From Akkermansia muciniphila (GTDB lineage: Bacteria > Verrucomicrobiota > Verrucomicrobiia > Verrucomicrobiales > Akkermansiaceae): DNA of 64,000 bases. The position numbers and the translations under genes were made by a program. The notes beneath the pieces are model-generated. The model searched no databases. It had not been told where the DNA came from and worked only from the letters and a program-made list of their open reading frames with translations. The stretch is from positions 54,158 to 118,157 of the forward strand of contig NZ_FXYA01000003.1 in assembly GCF_900184965.1 (NCBI RefSeq), read 5' to 3'. This document shows, piece by piece, positions 8,806 to 17,738 of this stretch. Every line of letters begins with the position of its first letter. Within the stretch, counting starts at the first letter, position 1.

Positions 8806-9291
8806 TTACGGAGCGACAGCCAGGCGTTCTGTCTGCACGGGAGCTTCAAACACACAACCGTTTTTCTTGTATGTTTTCAGATGGAAGTGTGTGGAAGTGG
8901 ACAACACCCCTTCCAGCGTAGAAAGTTTTTCCGCCACAAACCGGGCAATCTCCCGCATGCTTTTTCCTTCCACAAGCACCAGCAGGTCAAACCCGCCGCT
9001 TGCCAGATAGCAGGAGGAGACTTCGTCGAACCGTGAGATGCGCATGGCCAGACGGTCAAAACCGCCGTCGCGTTCAGGCGTCATTTTCACTTCAATGAAG
9101 GCCGCCACCTTGCTGTCGTGCTCATATTCCTCATTCACCACGGCCTGGTATCCGAGGATGACGCCTTCCTTCTCCCACTGTTCCCGCTGGGCCCGCACGG
9201 CTTCTTCAGTCATGTCAAGACGTTCGGCCAATTCGCCATCGCTCAAGCGGGCTTGAGTCGCCAGTAACTGTAGAAGTGATGCAGAGGACAT
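8806..9291 (-). CDS. Lrp/AsnC-family transcriptional regulator
   Basis: 161 aa. Residues about 1-55 form a winged helix-turn-helix (LLQLLATQARLSDGELAERL, then EEAVRAQREQWEKEGVILGY). Residues about 60-145 form the RAM/ligand-binding alpha-beta domain, with the SSCYLASGGFDLLVLVEGKS core typical of AsnC-type effector domains. Such proteins bind amino acids and control amino-acid metabolism as octamers. It is the first gene of a run that continues with an aminotransferase, so autoregulation and control of that enzyme are likely. It starts at ATG 9291. Confidence 0.93.
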   Translation of the reverse strand: MSSASLLQLLATQARLSDGELAERLDMTEEAVRAQREQWEKEGVILGYQAVVNEEYEHDSKVAAFIEVKMTPERDGGFDRLAMRISRFDEVSSCYLASGGFDLLVLVEGKSMREIARFVAEKLSTLEGVLSTSTHFHLKTYKKNGCVFEAPVQTERLAVAP

Positions 9292-9593
9292 AAAATTTCA
9301 GGCATAAAAGACGCTTTTACGACGAACCTGTCAAGAATCATGTTACGCAAGACTGACATCTTTTCTTTCCAAGATGATAAAATATGTTCGTTTTCTTCAA
9401 AAATCGACCTTCTTCACATAAACATAACAATTTGTCATTCAACAATAAATACTTCACCACAAACAACCTCCGGAATTATTTTCAGAGAATAGTTGCTCTA
9501 ATCCGCTTTTTGTGCCATAGTAAAGTGCATAGACCTGTGGCGTCCCCTGACTGGGAACGCTTGTTTCCAATTTTTATATGACAGTTTGATATT
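9292..9593. other. AT-rich divergent intergenic region
   Basis: About 300 bp between the Lrp-type gene (minus) and the SNF2 helicase (plus), clearly more AT-rich than its flanks. It should hold both divergent promoters. Apart from the TTGACA at 9329-9334 I see no convincing operator, RNA or gene. Confidence 0.6.
9306..9334 (-). promoter_or_regulatory. Possible promoter of the lrp-aminotransferase run
   Basis: A perfect TTGACA lies at 9334-9329 on the minus strand, followed 17 bp later by TCTTTT at 9311-9306, a poor -10. The placement 15 bp before the regulator's start codon would give a very short leader. It is reported for the perfect -35 only. Confidence 0.35.
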
Positions 9594-12500
9594 ATGAGCA
9601 TGGCACTTAACCCGGACAGGGCTACTCTGAACTTCCTCAATGCCTTTCCGGAAGAAATCCGGCTGCGCGGAGAGAAACTCCAGAAAGATGGCGCAGTCAC
9701 GCAAATTTTCGGCAATCATTTATATATTCAGGGCCGCGTGGAAGACGCATACGGCGTGCACCGCGTAAATCTGCGCCTTCAGGGCAACAGGTGGTTCGGA
9801 GCATGCTCCACGGAAGACGAGGACCTCGCCGGAGCGGCCATGTATGCCGCCATGCTGGAGCGCATGTACCGCGGCCAGGATCTTCCGGAGTCCCCGAACG
9901 AACTGAATGATGTTCCCCTTCTGGATATTCTGGAAGAGAAACTGGGCCGCGAACTGGACGACAAGGAAGCGGACTACGTCAGCAAACTGGAGAAGCGCTA
10001 CCGCCGTTTCGCCATTGAACAGGAGATTCACGACCATGATATGGTGCGCCTGAATCCCCGATGGGAAATCGTCAGCTATGACCCGCTGGAGTTGTGGCCC
10101 GTGCCTCCCACGAACATCCTCGAATTCTGGAATTACATTGCTTACGCTTTCAACAAGAAACGCCTGCCCTATCCGGAATTCATGGACTCCATTACGGATC
10201 TGGAAAAGGTACAGCGCAAGATTCATGAGTGGGAGCGCTCCCGTGAAGTCGGCACCTGGTACGACCGCATCCAATCCGTGAATGAACGCCCCCCGCAGCC
10301 GCCCCGCGGAGAACTGTTCATGAGGCTTGTTTCCACTATTAACGAGGGGCATTTCGAATACCGTCATTCCCTGAAGCAGGACTGGATTCCCGTCCGGGAA
10401 AAACAGGATCTGGAACATCTGGAAAATCTGCATGAACGGGCCGCCGTACGCATGGACGCCCAGACGGAAATCCTGCTCGTCTCCCTGTCCGACTACGCCC
10501 GTGCGGAAGACGCCCTGACGCTGGACCTGGACCAGGAAGCCGCATGCGCCCTGATGAACAAACTTTTCCACCAGCCCGCCCTGAAAGGCTACCTGGTGAA
10601 CCTTGATGAAAACTATTTCAAAGTGGTGGACGAACCGCTCAAATGGATTTGCCAGGACGATCCCATTGAACCGGACTGCTACGCTCTTCAGCTCGCTACT
10701 TCCACCGGCATCAACGTCTCTCACTCCGTCCGGCAGCTTCCGGGCCAGCAGGAACTGTACCAGTCTGACGAAACTGTTTTCCCCGGACCTCCCCGCTGGC
10801 TGGAAAGCACGGAAGTGGAACCCCGCTACTCCATTCCCAAGCAGGTCATCGACAGCCTTGAAGGGGTGGAATTCCTCCGCAAAATAGGCGCTTCCCTGCC
10901 CCCCAGCATGGAAGACCGCGTGGTGGACATTGACCTGCGCGGCACCTTTGACATGAAAATCGTCCGCGGCCTCACCTCTGCGGAAACGGAACACGTGCTC
11001 TGCGAAGTAAGCGCCCGGGACGCTTCCGGCTACCGCACGGAAAAACTCGGCAAGGACGGCTGGGACGTATCCCATCAGGAGCCCATGAAGAACAAAGTTC
11101 TGCTGCGCTTCATCCGGGAGCACCTTTATCCCATTCCCGGCCTGCTGGAAGAAATGGGCTTTTCCTACGACCCCCAGGTGGGCGCGTTCAAGGCCCGAGT
11201 CACCCGCCAGTTCCCCGAAAAATTCGCGGAATGGGCCAAGCAGCTTCCGGAAGAGCTGACCGTCAATATGGATGACAAGCTCAAGACGCTGCTGGCGGAT
11301 CCGGTGGCCGCCGCCGTGCGGTTTGAAGTAGTCAACCAGGAAATTGACTGGTTTGACCTTCGCATCGTCATTGATGTGGAAGGCGTCCAGCTCTCCAAAG
11401 AACAAATCCGCGCCCTGGTCGCCGCCAGAGGCGGTTACGTCCGCATGGACGACGGAGGATGGATGCGCCTGGAAATTAAGCTGGACAACGACCAGCGCGA
11501 CGCCGTTACCCGCCTGGGCCTGGACCCCTTCGATCTTTCCGGAGAAACCCACCGCATGCACGCCATGCAGCTGGCGGACCCGAAAGCCGCGGAAGTGTTC
11601 GACCCGAAGGCATGGAAACGCATCAAGGACCGTACCGCGGAAATCCAGATCGACGTCAAGCCGGATGTTCCCTCCCAGCTCCAGGCAACCCTGCGCCCAT
11701 ATCAGGTGGAAGGGTTCCATTTCCTGGCTTACCTTGCCACGAACGGGTTCGGCGGCATTCTGGCGGACGACATGGGCCTGGGTAAAACAATCCAGTCCAT
11801 CACTTATGTCCTCTGGCTGCGTGAAGAATTCGCCCGCAAAAACAAATCCAAGAAAAAAGCCGTCATTCCCCCGGTTCTTATTGTTTGCCCCAAATCCGTG
11901 CTGGACGTCTGGGCGGGAGAAACGGAAAAATTTGCGCCAGGCGTGCGCGTCCTCGTCATCCGCAGCAAGGACCAGGCCAATCTGGAAGACATCAAGAAGA
12001 ACTACGACATGGTCGTGGTCAACTACGCCCAGCTCCGCGTCTGCGGGGAAACCCTGAACCAAATCAAATGGCTCACGGTCATTCTGGATGAAGGCCAGCA
12101 AATCAAAAACCCGGATTCCAAGGCAGCCAAGGCGGCGCGGGAAATCGTTTCCTACAACCGCCTCGTTCTTTCCGGCACACCCATTGAAAACCGCCTGCTG
12201 GACATGTGGTCTCTCATGGCTTTCTCCATGCCCGGCGTCCTCGGTTCCCGCTCCTACTTCAAGAAGCGCTTTGACAAGCGCAAGGACCCGCAAAGCCAGA
12301 ACCGCCTGGCCGCGCGCCTGAAACCCTTCCTGCTGCGCCGCACCAAATCCCAGGTGGCAAAAGACCTGCCTCCCAGGACGGAAGAAGAAGTGTACGCCAA
12401 AATGGAAGGCATCCAGAGCCAATTGTACAAGGCGGAACTCCGCCGCATTCAGCAGGCCCTGCTCGGCCTGGATTCGGACGAATCCGTCAAAAAGAACAGT

Positions 12501-13109
12501 TTCGCCATTTTGCAGGGCCTGATGCGCCTGCGTCAGATCTGCTGCCACCCCGGTCTGGTAGATCCCAAATACGCCAAGGAAGACAGCGCCAAAATGACGG
12601 CCCTCTTCTATCTGCTGGACCAGCTCCGGGAAGAAGGGCACAAAGTGCTCGTCTTCTCCCAGTTCGTTTCCATGCTGGAAATCATCAAGAACAGGCTGGA
12701 AGCGGAAAACAGGCCGCTTAACTATCTTACCGGCCAGACCAAGGACCGCCGTGGAGAAATTGAAAAATTCCAGACGACCAAGGACCCTTCCGTCTTCCTG
12801 CTTTCCCTGAAAGCCGGCGGCGCCGGCCTCAACCTTACTTCCGCCTCCTATGTCGTTCTGTATGACCCGTGGTGGAACCCGGCCGTAGAAAGCCAGGCCA
12901 TCGACCGTACGCACCGCATCGGCCAGAAAAACAAGGTGATCGCCTACCGCCTTCTGACGAAGGATTCCGTGGAAGAAAAAATCCGCATTCTCCAGCATCA
13001 GAAAAACCAGCTCGTCGCCAACGTGCTGGGTGACGAAGGATTTACCTCCAGCCTGGGCATTGACGACCTGAACTTCATCCTCAACCACGGAGATGATGAA
13101 GAAGGTTAG
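9594..13109 (+). CDS. SNF2-family DNA/RNA helicase (RapA-like ATPase)
   Basis: 1171 aa. The C-terminal ~480 residues are a complete Swi2/Snf2 motor: motif I DDMGLGKTIQS (about residue 725), Ia LIVCPKSVLDVW, motif II DEGQQIKN (about 831; DEGQ where bacterial members usually have DEAQ or DEAH), motif III LVLSGTPIENRL, motif IV KVLVFSQF, motif V LLSLKAGGAGLNLTSA and motif VI DRTHRIGQ. The first ~690 residues are poorly conserved, with no cysteine-rich SWIM zinc finger that I can see. Such proteins translocate on duplex DNA and remodel protein-DNA complexes, sometimes recycling RNA polymerase. The gene stands alone, with a divergent AT-rich upstream region and its own terminator. No Shine-Dalgarno is visible. 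Confidence 0.93.
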   Translation: MSMALNPDRATLNFLNAFPEEIRLRGEKLQKDGAVTQIFGNHLYIQGRVEDAYGVHRVNLRLQGNRWFGACSTEDEDLAGAAMYAAMLERMYRGQDLPESPNELNDVPLLDILEEKLGRELDDKEADYVSKLEKRYRRFAIEQEIHDHDMVRLNPRWEIVSYDPLELWPVPPTNILEFWNYIAYAFNKKRLPYPEFMDSITDLEKVQRKIHEWERSREVGTWYDRIQSVNERPPQPPRGELFMRLVSTINEGHFEYRHSLKQDWIPVREKQDLEHLENLHERAAVRMDAQTEILLVSLSDYARAEDALTLDLDQEAACALMNKLFHQPALKGYLVNLDENYFKVVDEPLKWICQDDPIEPDCYALQLATSTGINVSHSVRQLPGQQELYQSDETVFPGPPRWLESTEVEPRYSIPKQVIDSLEGVEFLRKIGASLPPSMEDRVVDIDLRGTFDMKIVRGLTSAETEHVLCEVSARDASGYRTEKLGKDGWDVSHQEPMKNKVLLRFIREHLYPIPGLLEEMGFSYDPQVGAFKARVTRQFPEKFAEWAKQLPEELTVNMDDKLKTLLADPVAAAVRFEVVNQEIDWFDLRIVIDVEGVQLSKEQIRALVAARGGYVRMDDGGWMRLEIKLDNDQRDAVTRLGLDPFDLSGETHRMHAMQLADPKAAEVFDPKAWKRIKDRTAEIQIDVKPDVPSQLQATLRPYQVEGFHFLAYLATNGFGGILADDMGLGKTIQSITYVLWLREEFARKNKSKKKAVIPPVLIVCPKSVLDVWAGETEKFAPGVRVLVIRSKDQANLEDIKKNYDMVVVNYAQLRVCGETLNQIKWLTVILDEGQQIKNPDSKAAKAAREIVSYNRLVLSGTPIENRLLDMWSLMAFSMPGVLGSRSYFKKRFDKRKDPQSQNRLAARLKPFLLRRTKSQVAKDLPPRTEEEVYAKMEGIQSQLYKAELRRIQQALLGLDSDESVKKNSFAILQGLMRLRQICCHPGLVDPKYAKEDSAKMTALFYLLDQLREEGHKVLVFSQFVSMLEIIKNRLEAENRPLNYLTGQTKDRRGEIEKFQTTKDPSVFLLSLKAGGAGLNLTSASYVVLYDPWWNPAVESQAIDRTHRIGQKNKVIAYRLLTKDSVEEKIRILQHQKNQLVANVLGDEGFTSSLGIDDLNFILNHGDDEEG

Positions 13110-13203
13110 CCCGGAAGCAACAATTAGAGGGAGTAGGAATTAAGGAACAGTTTTATTAACTTATAGACTTTTATCCTCAGATTCTTCCTCTATCCCTTAT
13201 CCA

Positions 13204-13240
13204 GAAAAAAGCCCTGCATGAATATTGCAGGGCTTTTTAT
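13204..13240 (+). terminator. Bidirectional rho-independent terminator
   Basis: Perfect 9-bp stem AGCCCTGCA (13210-13218) with TGCAGGGCT (13226-13234), a 7-nt loop, TTTTTAT after it on the plus strand and AAAAAA before it. It can therefore end both the helicase transcript and the convergent ApaG-domain gene that stops at 13242. Confidence 0.92.
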
Positions 13241-13241
13241 T

Positions 13242-13619
13242 TCACCATTTAAGGCTGACGGGATCCGTATGATAAAGGATTCCCGCCTCGTCCCGGACAA
13301 GGAGAGTCAACTGGATGCGCGCCGGCAGCCGAAGCATCTGAAGGCCGTTGAACGCAAAAATCTGTCCCTGGCACAACAGGGGGCGTGAACCGAACAGTTC
13401 ATCCCCTTCAATCACCTGCGTGCCGTCTTCATGGGAACGGACGGTCCACTTTTTGCCGATGATGCGCACGGCGCCGTCTCCCGCATTGTGGATGCTTACG
13501 TTGTAAGGAACGGGGATGCGGCCATCATCCCGAACCATCCGCTCCAGTTTTTCATTCCGCAAGTACAGGCTGCGGGGAGTAAGACGCACTTCCAGACTGG
13601 TCAAAAGGGGAAGAACCAT
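13242..13619 (-). CDS. ApaG-domain protein
   Basis: 125 aa, almost entirely one ApaG (DUF525) beta-sandwich. The diagnostic run is YNVSIHNAGDGAVRIIGKKW, then an acidic turn, VIEGDELFGSRPLLCQGQIF and FNG. This matches the ApaG pattern of a beta strand, RKW, and VVGxxPxLxPGExFxY. E. coli ApaG has a cobalt-sensitivity phenotype and an unknown reaction; in eukaryotes the domain occurs in F-box proteins. The C-terminal end diverges from the usual ApaG end (no GTMxG motif), so it may be a divergent family member. It lies 26 bp downstream of the unknown exported protein on the same strand. Confidence 0.8.
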   Translation of the reverse strand: MVLPLLTSLEVRLTPRSLYLRNEKLERMVRDDGRIPVPYNVSIHNAGDGAVRIIGKKWTVRSHEDGTQVIEGDELFGSRPLLCQGQIFAFNGLQMLRLPARIQLTLLVRDEAGILYHTDPVSLKW

Positions 13620-13645
13620 AGATGTATGCCTGCCGGAGAGAGGAA

Positions 13646-14536
13646 TTATGATTCCACAGGAGCCAGAGCCGCCTTGAGCAACTCCAGCGTCGTTTTGCGG
13701 ATGGCTTCCACGCCCTCCTTGGCGGGCCTGGCGTCCGGAGCCAGCGTCATCTGCTCCTGCAAGATCGTCAGAAGGTTCATGATTTTGGCAATGTCGCGGC
13801 GTTCTTTCATTTCCGGCTCTACCCCGTCCAGAATATAGTGAAAATATTCCGGGACATCCGGCTGGAAGATGACCTTCGCCTTGTCCTCCGCAAATTTGTT
13901 ATCCAGAGCCGCGGTAGCGGCATCCAAGGCGCGTATCCACCCCCCCAGGCCGATCAGGTTCGCCATATCGGAATCCCGCAGGGAGGCAAGCTCCTGCTCC
14001 ACATCGGATTGAATAAGGGCCAAATTGTTTTTGAAACTGCTCAAATCCCCGTCTTCCGCATTTTTCAGCAGGCTGGCGGCGTGGCGGTTCACCCTTTCTC
14101 CAGCTCCAATGGCCTTTGCATAGCTGGAAAGATCCAGGGCAATGGGTTTCACCTCGTTCATCTTGCCGCACTGCACGATTACGAAGCCGTCCGCCATCAT
14201 GCCGCCCAGCTGAAGAGCCAGGGAACAGCGGTCCATGGGAGGCCGCTCCGGACGTGCGCGCAGGGCCACCTTTTCCGGTATTTCAGGGAGCCCCTCCAAA
14301 TCTTCAAAAATCTTGCGGATGGACGGCGCGGTAAATTCGTTAATGCCCAGCTCCTCATTCATGTGGGAGTCGTCCAGCAGGCGTTCCGGAACGGTCGGCT
14401 GGTCCTGCTTGCCGGGCGGCGGCGTTTGCGCATCCAGTACTGCCGCCTCCTTCTCCGGGGCCTCTTCTTTTGGAGCGGAAAACGCCATTCCCCCCGCGAC
14501 GGATACAGCTGCGGCCAGCAGATACAATCTCTTCAT
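13646..14536 (-). CDS. Exported protein of unknown function
   Basis: 296 aa. Residues 1-20 are a typical Sec signal peptide (Lys-Arg, Leu/Ala core, cleavage after AFSA). A Pro/Glu-rich linker follows (about 22-50), then a mostly helical region to the end with no motif I recognise. Only one cysteine pair region (DRCSLAL and VQCGK) is visible in the mature part. It probably works in the periplasm or at the outer membrane. The ApaG-domain gene follows at 26 bp and may be co-transcribed. Confidence 0.75.
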   Translation of the reverse strand: MKRLYLLAAAVSVAGGMAFSAPKEEAPEKEAAVLDAQTPPPGKQDQPTVPERLLDDSHMNEELGINEFTAPSIRKIFEDLEGLPEIPEKVALRARPERPPMDRCSLALQLGGMMADGFVIVQCGKMNEVKPIALDLSSYAKAIGAGERVNRHAASLLKNAEDGDLSSFKNNLALIQSDVEQELASLRDSDMANLIGLGGWIRALDAATAALDNKFAEDKAKVIFQPDVPEYFHYILDGVEPEMKERRDIAKIMNLLTILQEQMTLAPDARPAKEGVEAIRKTTLELLKAALAPVES

Positions 14537-14670
14537 AACAACACTCGAAAAGGTTAAGCAAAACGGAATATGTCTTGACTCTCGCCCTATGGTGTCCTAT
14601 ACGGGCGTCACGTCAAGGAAATCCCCCTGCCCTGACGCAAAAAGATACCAACCCCCTTTGTGCCCCCTGC

Positions 14671-16188
14671 ATGTCTTTAAATTACAATTTTATCTGGCTT
14701 TTGTGCTATCTTCTGGTCCTCGTCGGCCTGGCGGGGTATGGCTTCCACCGCCTGAGCATCGTTTACCTGTACTGGAAAAACCGCAATAATAAGCCCCAGC
14801 CCAAAGCGCGCTTCCAGGAACTGCCCGTCGTGACGGTCCAGCTCCCCATGTTCAATGAGAAGTTCGTCGTGGACCGCCTCCTGGAATCCGTAGCCGCTCT
14901 GGATTATCCGCAGGACAGGCTGGAAATCCAGATTCTGGACGATTCCACAGACGACACCACGGAACAATGCTGCCGCAAGGTGGAGGAATTAAAGTCCCGC
15001 GGCTTTGACGCCGTCTGCATCCACCGCACGGACCGCACCGGCTTCAAGGCAGGCGCGCTGGAAGCGGCCACCAAAACAGCGAAGGGGGAATTCCTGCTGA
15101 TTCTGGACGCAGACTTCGTTCCGGAACCGGATCTCCTGCAAAAAACCATCCATTTCTTCACGGATGAAAACGTGGGCCTCGTTCAAACCCGCTGGGGCCA
15201 CATCAACCGTGAATACAATCTCCTCACCCGCATCCAGGGGATGTACCTGGACGGCCATTTTGCCATGGAACAGACGGCCCGCAACCGTTCCGGCCGCTTC
15301 TTCACCTTCAACGGCACTGCGGGCATATGGCGCAAATGCGTAATCGGCGACGCGGGCGGCTGGTCCCATGACACCCTGACGGAAGACATGGACCTTTCCT
15401 ACCGTGTCCAGCTCAAGGGCTGGCGCTTCATCTACCTGAACGACGTCGTTACCCCGGCGGAACTTCCCGTGGACATGGACGGGTTCAAGTCCCAGCAGCA
15501 CCGGTGGACCAAAGGTTCCATCCAGGTCTGCCAGAAAATCCTGCTGGACATCTGGCGCTCCAATGCCCCCCTTAAAGCCAAGGTAGAAGCCACCACCCAC
15601 CTCACCTGCAATTATTCCTACCTGCTCCTGGCACTGCTCTGCTTCCTGGTGTACCCCATCTGCACGCAGCGCATTCCGGAAAATGAAACGGTCTTCATGT
15701 GGTTTGTGAATGTGGCCCTGTTCTTCATGACCAGCGTGGCCGTCTGCATCTTTTACATGAGCGCCCAAATCGTGGTGCGTCCCAAATCCTGGTGGAAGGA
15801 ACTGCCGTACCTCCCCCTCCTTCTCACGCTGAGCGTGGGCATGGCGGTCAACAACGCCAAGGCTGTTCTGGAAGCCATCTTCGGCCATCAGTCCGCTTTC
15901 GTCCGCACGCCCAAATACGGCGTGGACCGGAAGGAAGACCGCCGGCACGTCTCCCAGCTCAAACGCAACGGATACCGGGCTATTAAATCCGTCGTCATCC
16001 CCGTTCTGGAAATCGCCTGCGGAACTTTCTTCCTGAACCTGATCATCATCATGATCCGCCAGGGCCATTACCTTTCCCCCATCCTGATGATTCCTTTCCT
16101 GGGTTTCTATTACACAGGATTCTGTTCCCTGGGCCGCATGATTTCCAACCTGCTGCCCGCCAAGCAAACTGCCAAAGCCAAGAACTGA
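14671..16188 (+). CDS. Membrane glycosyltransferase family 2, cellulose-synthase-like
   Basis: 505 aa from ATG 14671, the first start that opens directly onto the N-terminal membrane helix (FIWLLCYLLVLVGLAGYGF). The GT2 processive signature is complete: DDSTDDTTE and DADFVPEPD (nucleotide-sugar and metal), TEDMDLSYR (catalytic Asp), QQHRWTKGS (QxxRW). Three or four membrane segments follow at about 315-345, 365-390, 395-415 and 440-490. Members of this subgroup make beta-linked polysaccharides or glucosylate lipids from UDP-sugars on the inner face of the inner membrane. No PilZ domain or BcsB-like partner is nearby, so product and regulation are open. An L,D-transpeptidase gene starts 10 bp after its stop. 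Confidence 0.88.
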   Translation: MSLNYNFIWLLCYLLVLVGLAGYGFHRLSIVYLYWKNRNNKPQPKARFQELPVVTVQLPMFNEKFVVDRLLESVAALDYPQDRLEIQILDDSTDDTTEQCCRKVEELKSRGFDAVCIHRTDRTGFKAGALEAATKTAKGEFLLILDADFVPEPDLLQKTIHFFTDENVGLVQTRWGHINREYNLLTRIQGMYLDGHFAMEQTARNRSGRFFTFNGTAGIWRKCVIGDAGGWSHDTLTEDMDLSYRVQLKGWRFIYLNDVVTPAELPVDMDGFKSQQHRWTKGSIQVCQKILLDIWRSNAPLKAKVEATTHLTCNYSYLLLALLCFLVYPICTQRIPENETVFMWFVNVALFFMTSVAVCIFYMSAQIVVRPKSWWKELPYLPLLLTLSVGMAVNNAKAVLEAIFGHQSAFVRTPKYGVDRKEDRRHVSQLKRNGYRAIKSVVIPVLEIACGTFFLNLIIIMIRQGHYLSPILMIPFLGFYYTGFCSLGRMISNLLPAKQTAKAKN

Positions 16189-16198
16189 CGCCTTTCCC

Positions 16199-17056
16199 AT
16201 GCCTGCGCCTCTCTCGCAAGCAGCACGCCTGATTCAACTCGCCGGCGCAGCTTTCGCTGTGTTCGGAGTGCTGGCATCCTGTTCCCGTCCGGATTATGAG
16301 CCCACCGCCATCGTGAAAGACGGCGCGGTCGTCAGCGTCAGGGACCAGAAAATGGCCGTCATGCGTCATGGCCGGGTAGTGAAAACCTACCCTGTCAGCA
16401 CTTCCAAATTCGGTCTGGGAGACAAAAAGGGAAGTTGCCGCACTCCGCTGGGCGCCCATCGCATCGCTTCCAAAATCGGCAGCGGGCAGCCCAAGGGCAT
16501 GGTGTTTAAAAGCCGCAAGCCCACCGGGGAATGCGTCGCGCCCAATTCTCCGGGCCGGGACCCCATCGTCACGCGCATCATGTGGCTGGAAGGTCTGGAA
16601 CCCCGTAACCGGAACGCTCACTCGCGCCTGATTTATATTCACGGTACGGCGGAGGAACGCACCATCGGCACTCCCGCCTCCTACGGTTGCGTCCGGATGA
16701 AGAGCAATGACGTGTATGAAGCCTTCAACCTGCTCCGGACCGGAGACCCGGTCGTGATTGAACGCTGTTCCATTGACGCCTCCCTGAAAGCTCTGGCCCA
16801 GGCGGAAAAAATGCAGGATTCTTCCCTGCTGGTCATGGCTTCCGCTCCAGACCGCATGGAGAACGCCAATACGGCCTCCGTCATTTCCCACCGCCGCAGG
16901 GCTTCCCGTCCCCCCGCCGTCGCCCTTTCCCGCAGGCAGACGGCATCAGCCGGTAGGAAATCCGTTTCCTCCAGGAGGGCGGCCTCCCGCAAGACGGCCG
17001 GAAATTCCAGGGTTGCCGTCCGTTCCGCCAGGGGGACCCGCTATACACTCGGGTAA
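16199..17056 (+). CDS. L,D-transpeptidase (YkuD) lipoprotein
   Basis: 285 aa. The N-terminus ends in the lipobox LASC, with Cys28 the likely lipidated residue, so the enzyme should be anchored in a membrane facing the periplasm. The YkuD catalytic pattern is visible as YIHGT, then about a dozen residues later SYGCVRM, giving the active-site His and Cys. The domain spans about 45-185. The last ~80 residues are Ser/Arg/Ala-rich and basic, perhaps for binding peptidoglycan or another anionic polymer. Family members form 3-3 cross-links in peptidoglycan or attach outer-membrane lipoproteins to it; which one cannot be told here. It lies directly after the GT2 gene, suggesting joint cell-envelope function. 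Confidence 0.88.
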   Translation: MPAPLSQAARLIQLAGAAFAVFGVLASCSRPDYEPTAIVKDGAVVSVRDQKMAVMRHGRVVKTYPVSTSKFGLGDKKGSCRTPLGAHRIASKIGSGQPKGMVFKSRKPTGECVAPNSPGRDPIVTRIMWLEGLEPRNRNAHSRLIYIHGTAEERTIGTPASYGCVRMKSNDVYEAFNLLRTGDPVVIERCSIDASLKALAQAEKMQDSSLLVMASAPDRMENANTASVISHRRRASRPPAVALSRRQTASAGRKSVSSRRAASRKTAGNSRVAVRSARGTRYTLG

Positions 17057-17164
17057 AAACTCATCTTCCCGCCTGTTTTTCCGGTATTCCGTTTTCGCCG
17101 CCTCCTGACATGGCCGTTTGAACGCATGGTTGCCTGCCTCCGTCACATTTGGTAACGTAGATTT

Positions 17165-17728
17165 ATGGCCATGATGGAACATGAAGATATCAGCAATGAA
17201 AACCTGGCGGGACACCTTCTGATTTCCGCACCCTACCTGGATGGCGCCGGATTCCATCATTCCGTCATCTTCCTGAGCAGGGCGGAGAAGGAATTTGTCA
17301 TCGGCCATATTTTGAATCATCCGGCCGGCATGAATGTGGGGGACGTAGCCCGCCATACGGAAATCCCGGAATCCCTTTACACTGTGCCTATCTTCAAGGG
17401 AGGGCCCGTAGAACGCAACCAGCTCATCTTCGCCGCTTTCATCCGCACGGAGGATAAACTGCGCGTCCAGTTTCATCTGCAAGAGGAACAGGCCCTGGAA
17501 TACCTGGAAGATCCCCGCGCCATCCTGCGCGCCTACGTAGGCCATAGCGGGTGGACGCCGCCCCAGCTGCGCCGGGAACTGAATGACCGCGCCTGGTATG
17601 TTTCCCCCATGGTGCCGGACATCTGTCTGGAAACGGATTCTTCCAAGGTCTGGGCCATGGCCATGCGGAGGCTTTCGCCCCTGCACCATATCATGAGCCA
17701 CGCGCCCGCGCAGCCATCTCTGAACTGA
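17165..17728 (+). CDS. YqgE/AlgH family protein
   Basis: 187 aa. The family pattern is clear: LAGHLLISAPYLDGAGFHHS, VIFLSRAEKEFVIGHILNHPAG, then FKGGPVERNQLIF and YVGHSGWTPPQLRREL. The fold is known but the molecular role is not established; P. aeruginosa AlgH was linked to alginate regulation. It starts 10 bp before nothing else and is followed at 10 bp by the YggS gene, a tight pair that is probably one transcript. Confidence 0.92.
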   Translation: MAMMEHEDISNENLAGHLLISAPYLDGAGFHHSVIFLSRAEKEFVIGHILNHPAGMNVGDVARHTEIPESLYTVPIFKGGPVERNQLIFAAFIRTEDKLRVQFHLQEEQALEYLEDPRAILRAYVGHSGWTPPQLRRELNDRAWYVSPMVPDICLETDSSKVWAMAMRRLSPLHHIMSHAPAQPSLN

Positions 17729-17738
17729 ACCACCCATC

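Noticed and set aside
9720-13088. 1122-aa minus-strand open frame opposite the SNF2 helicase
   Set aside because: Antisense to a gene with all helicase motifs; His/Phe/Gln-rich shadow.
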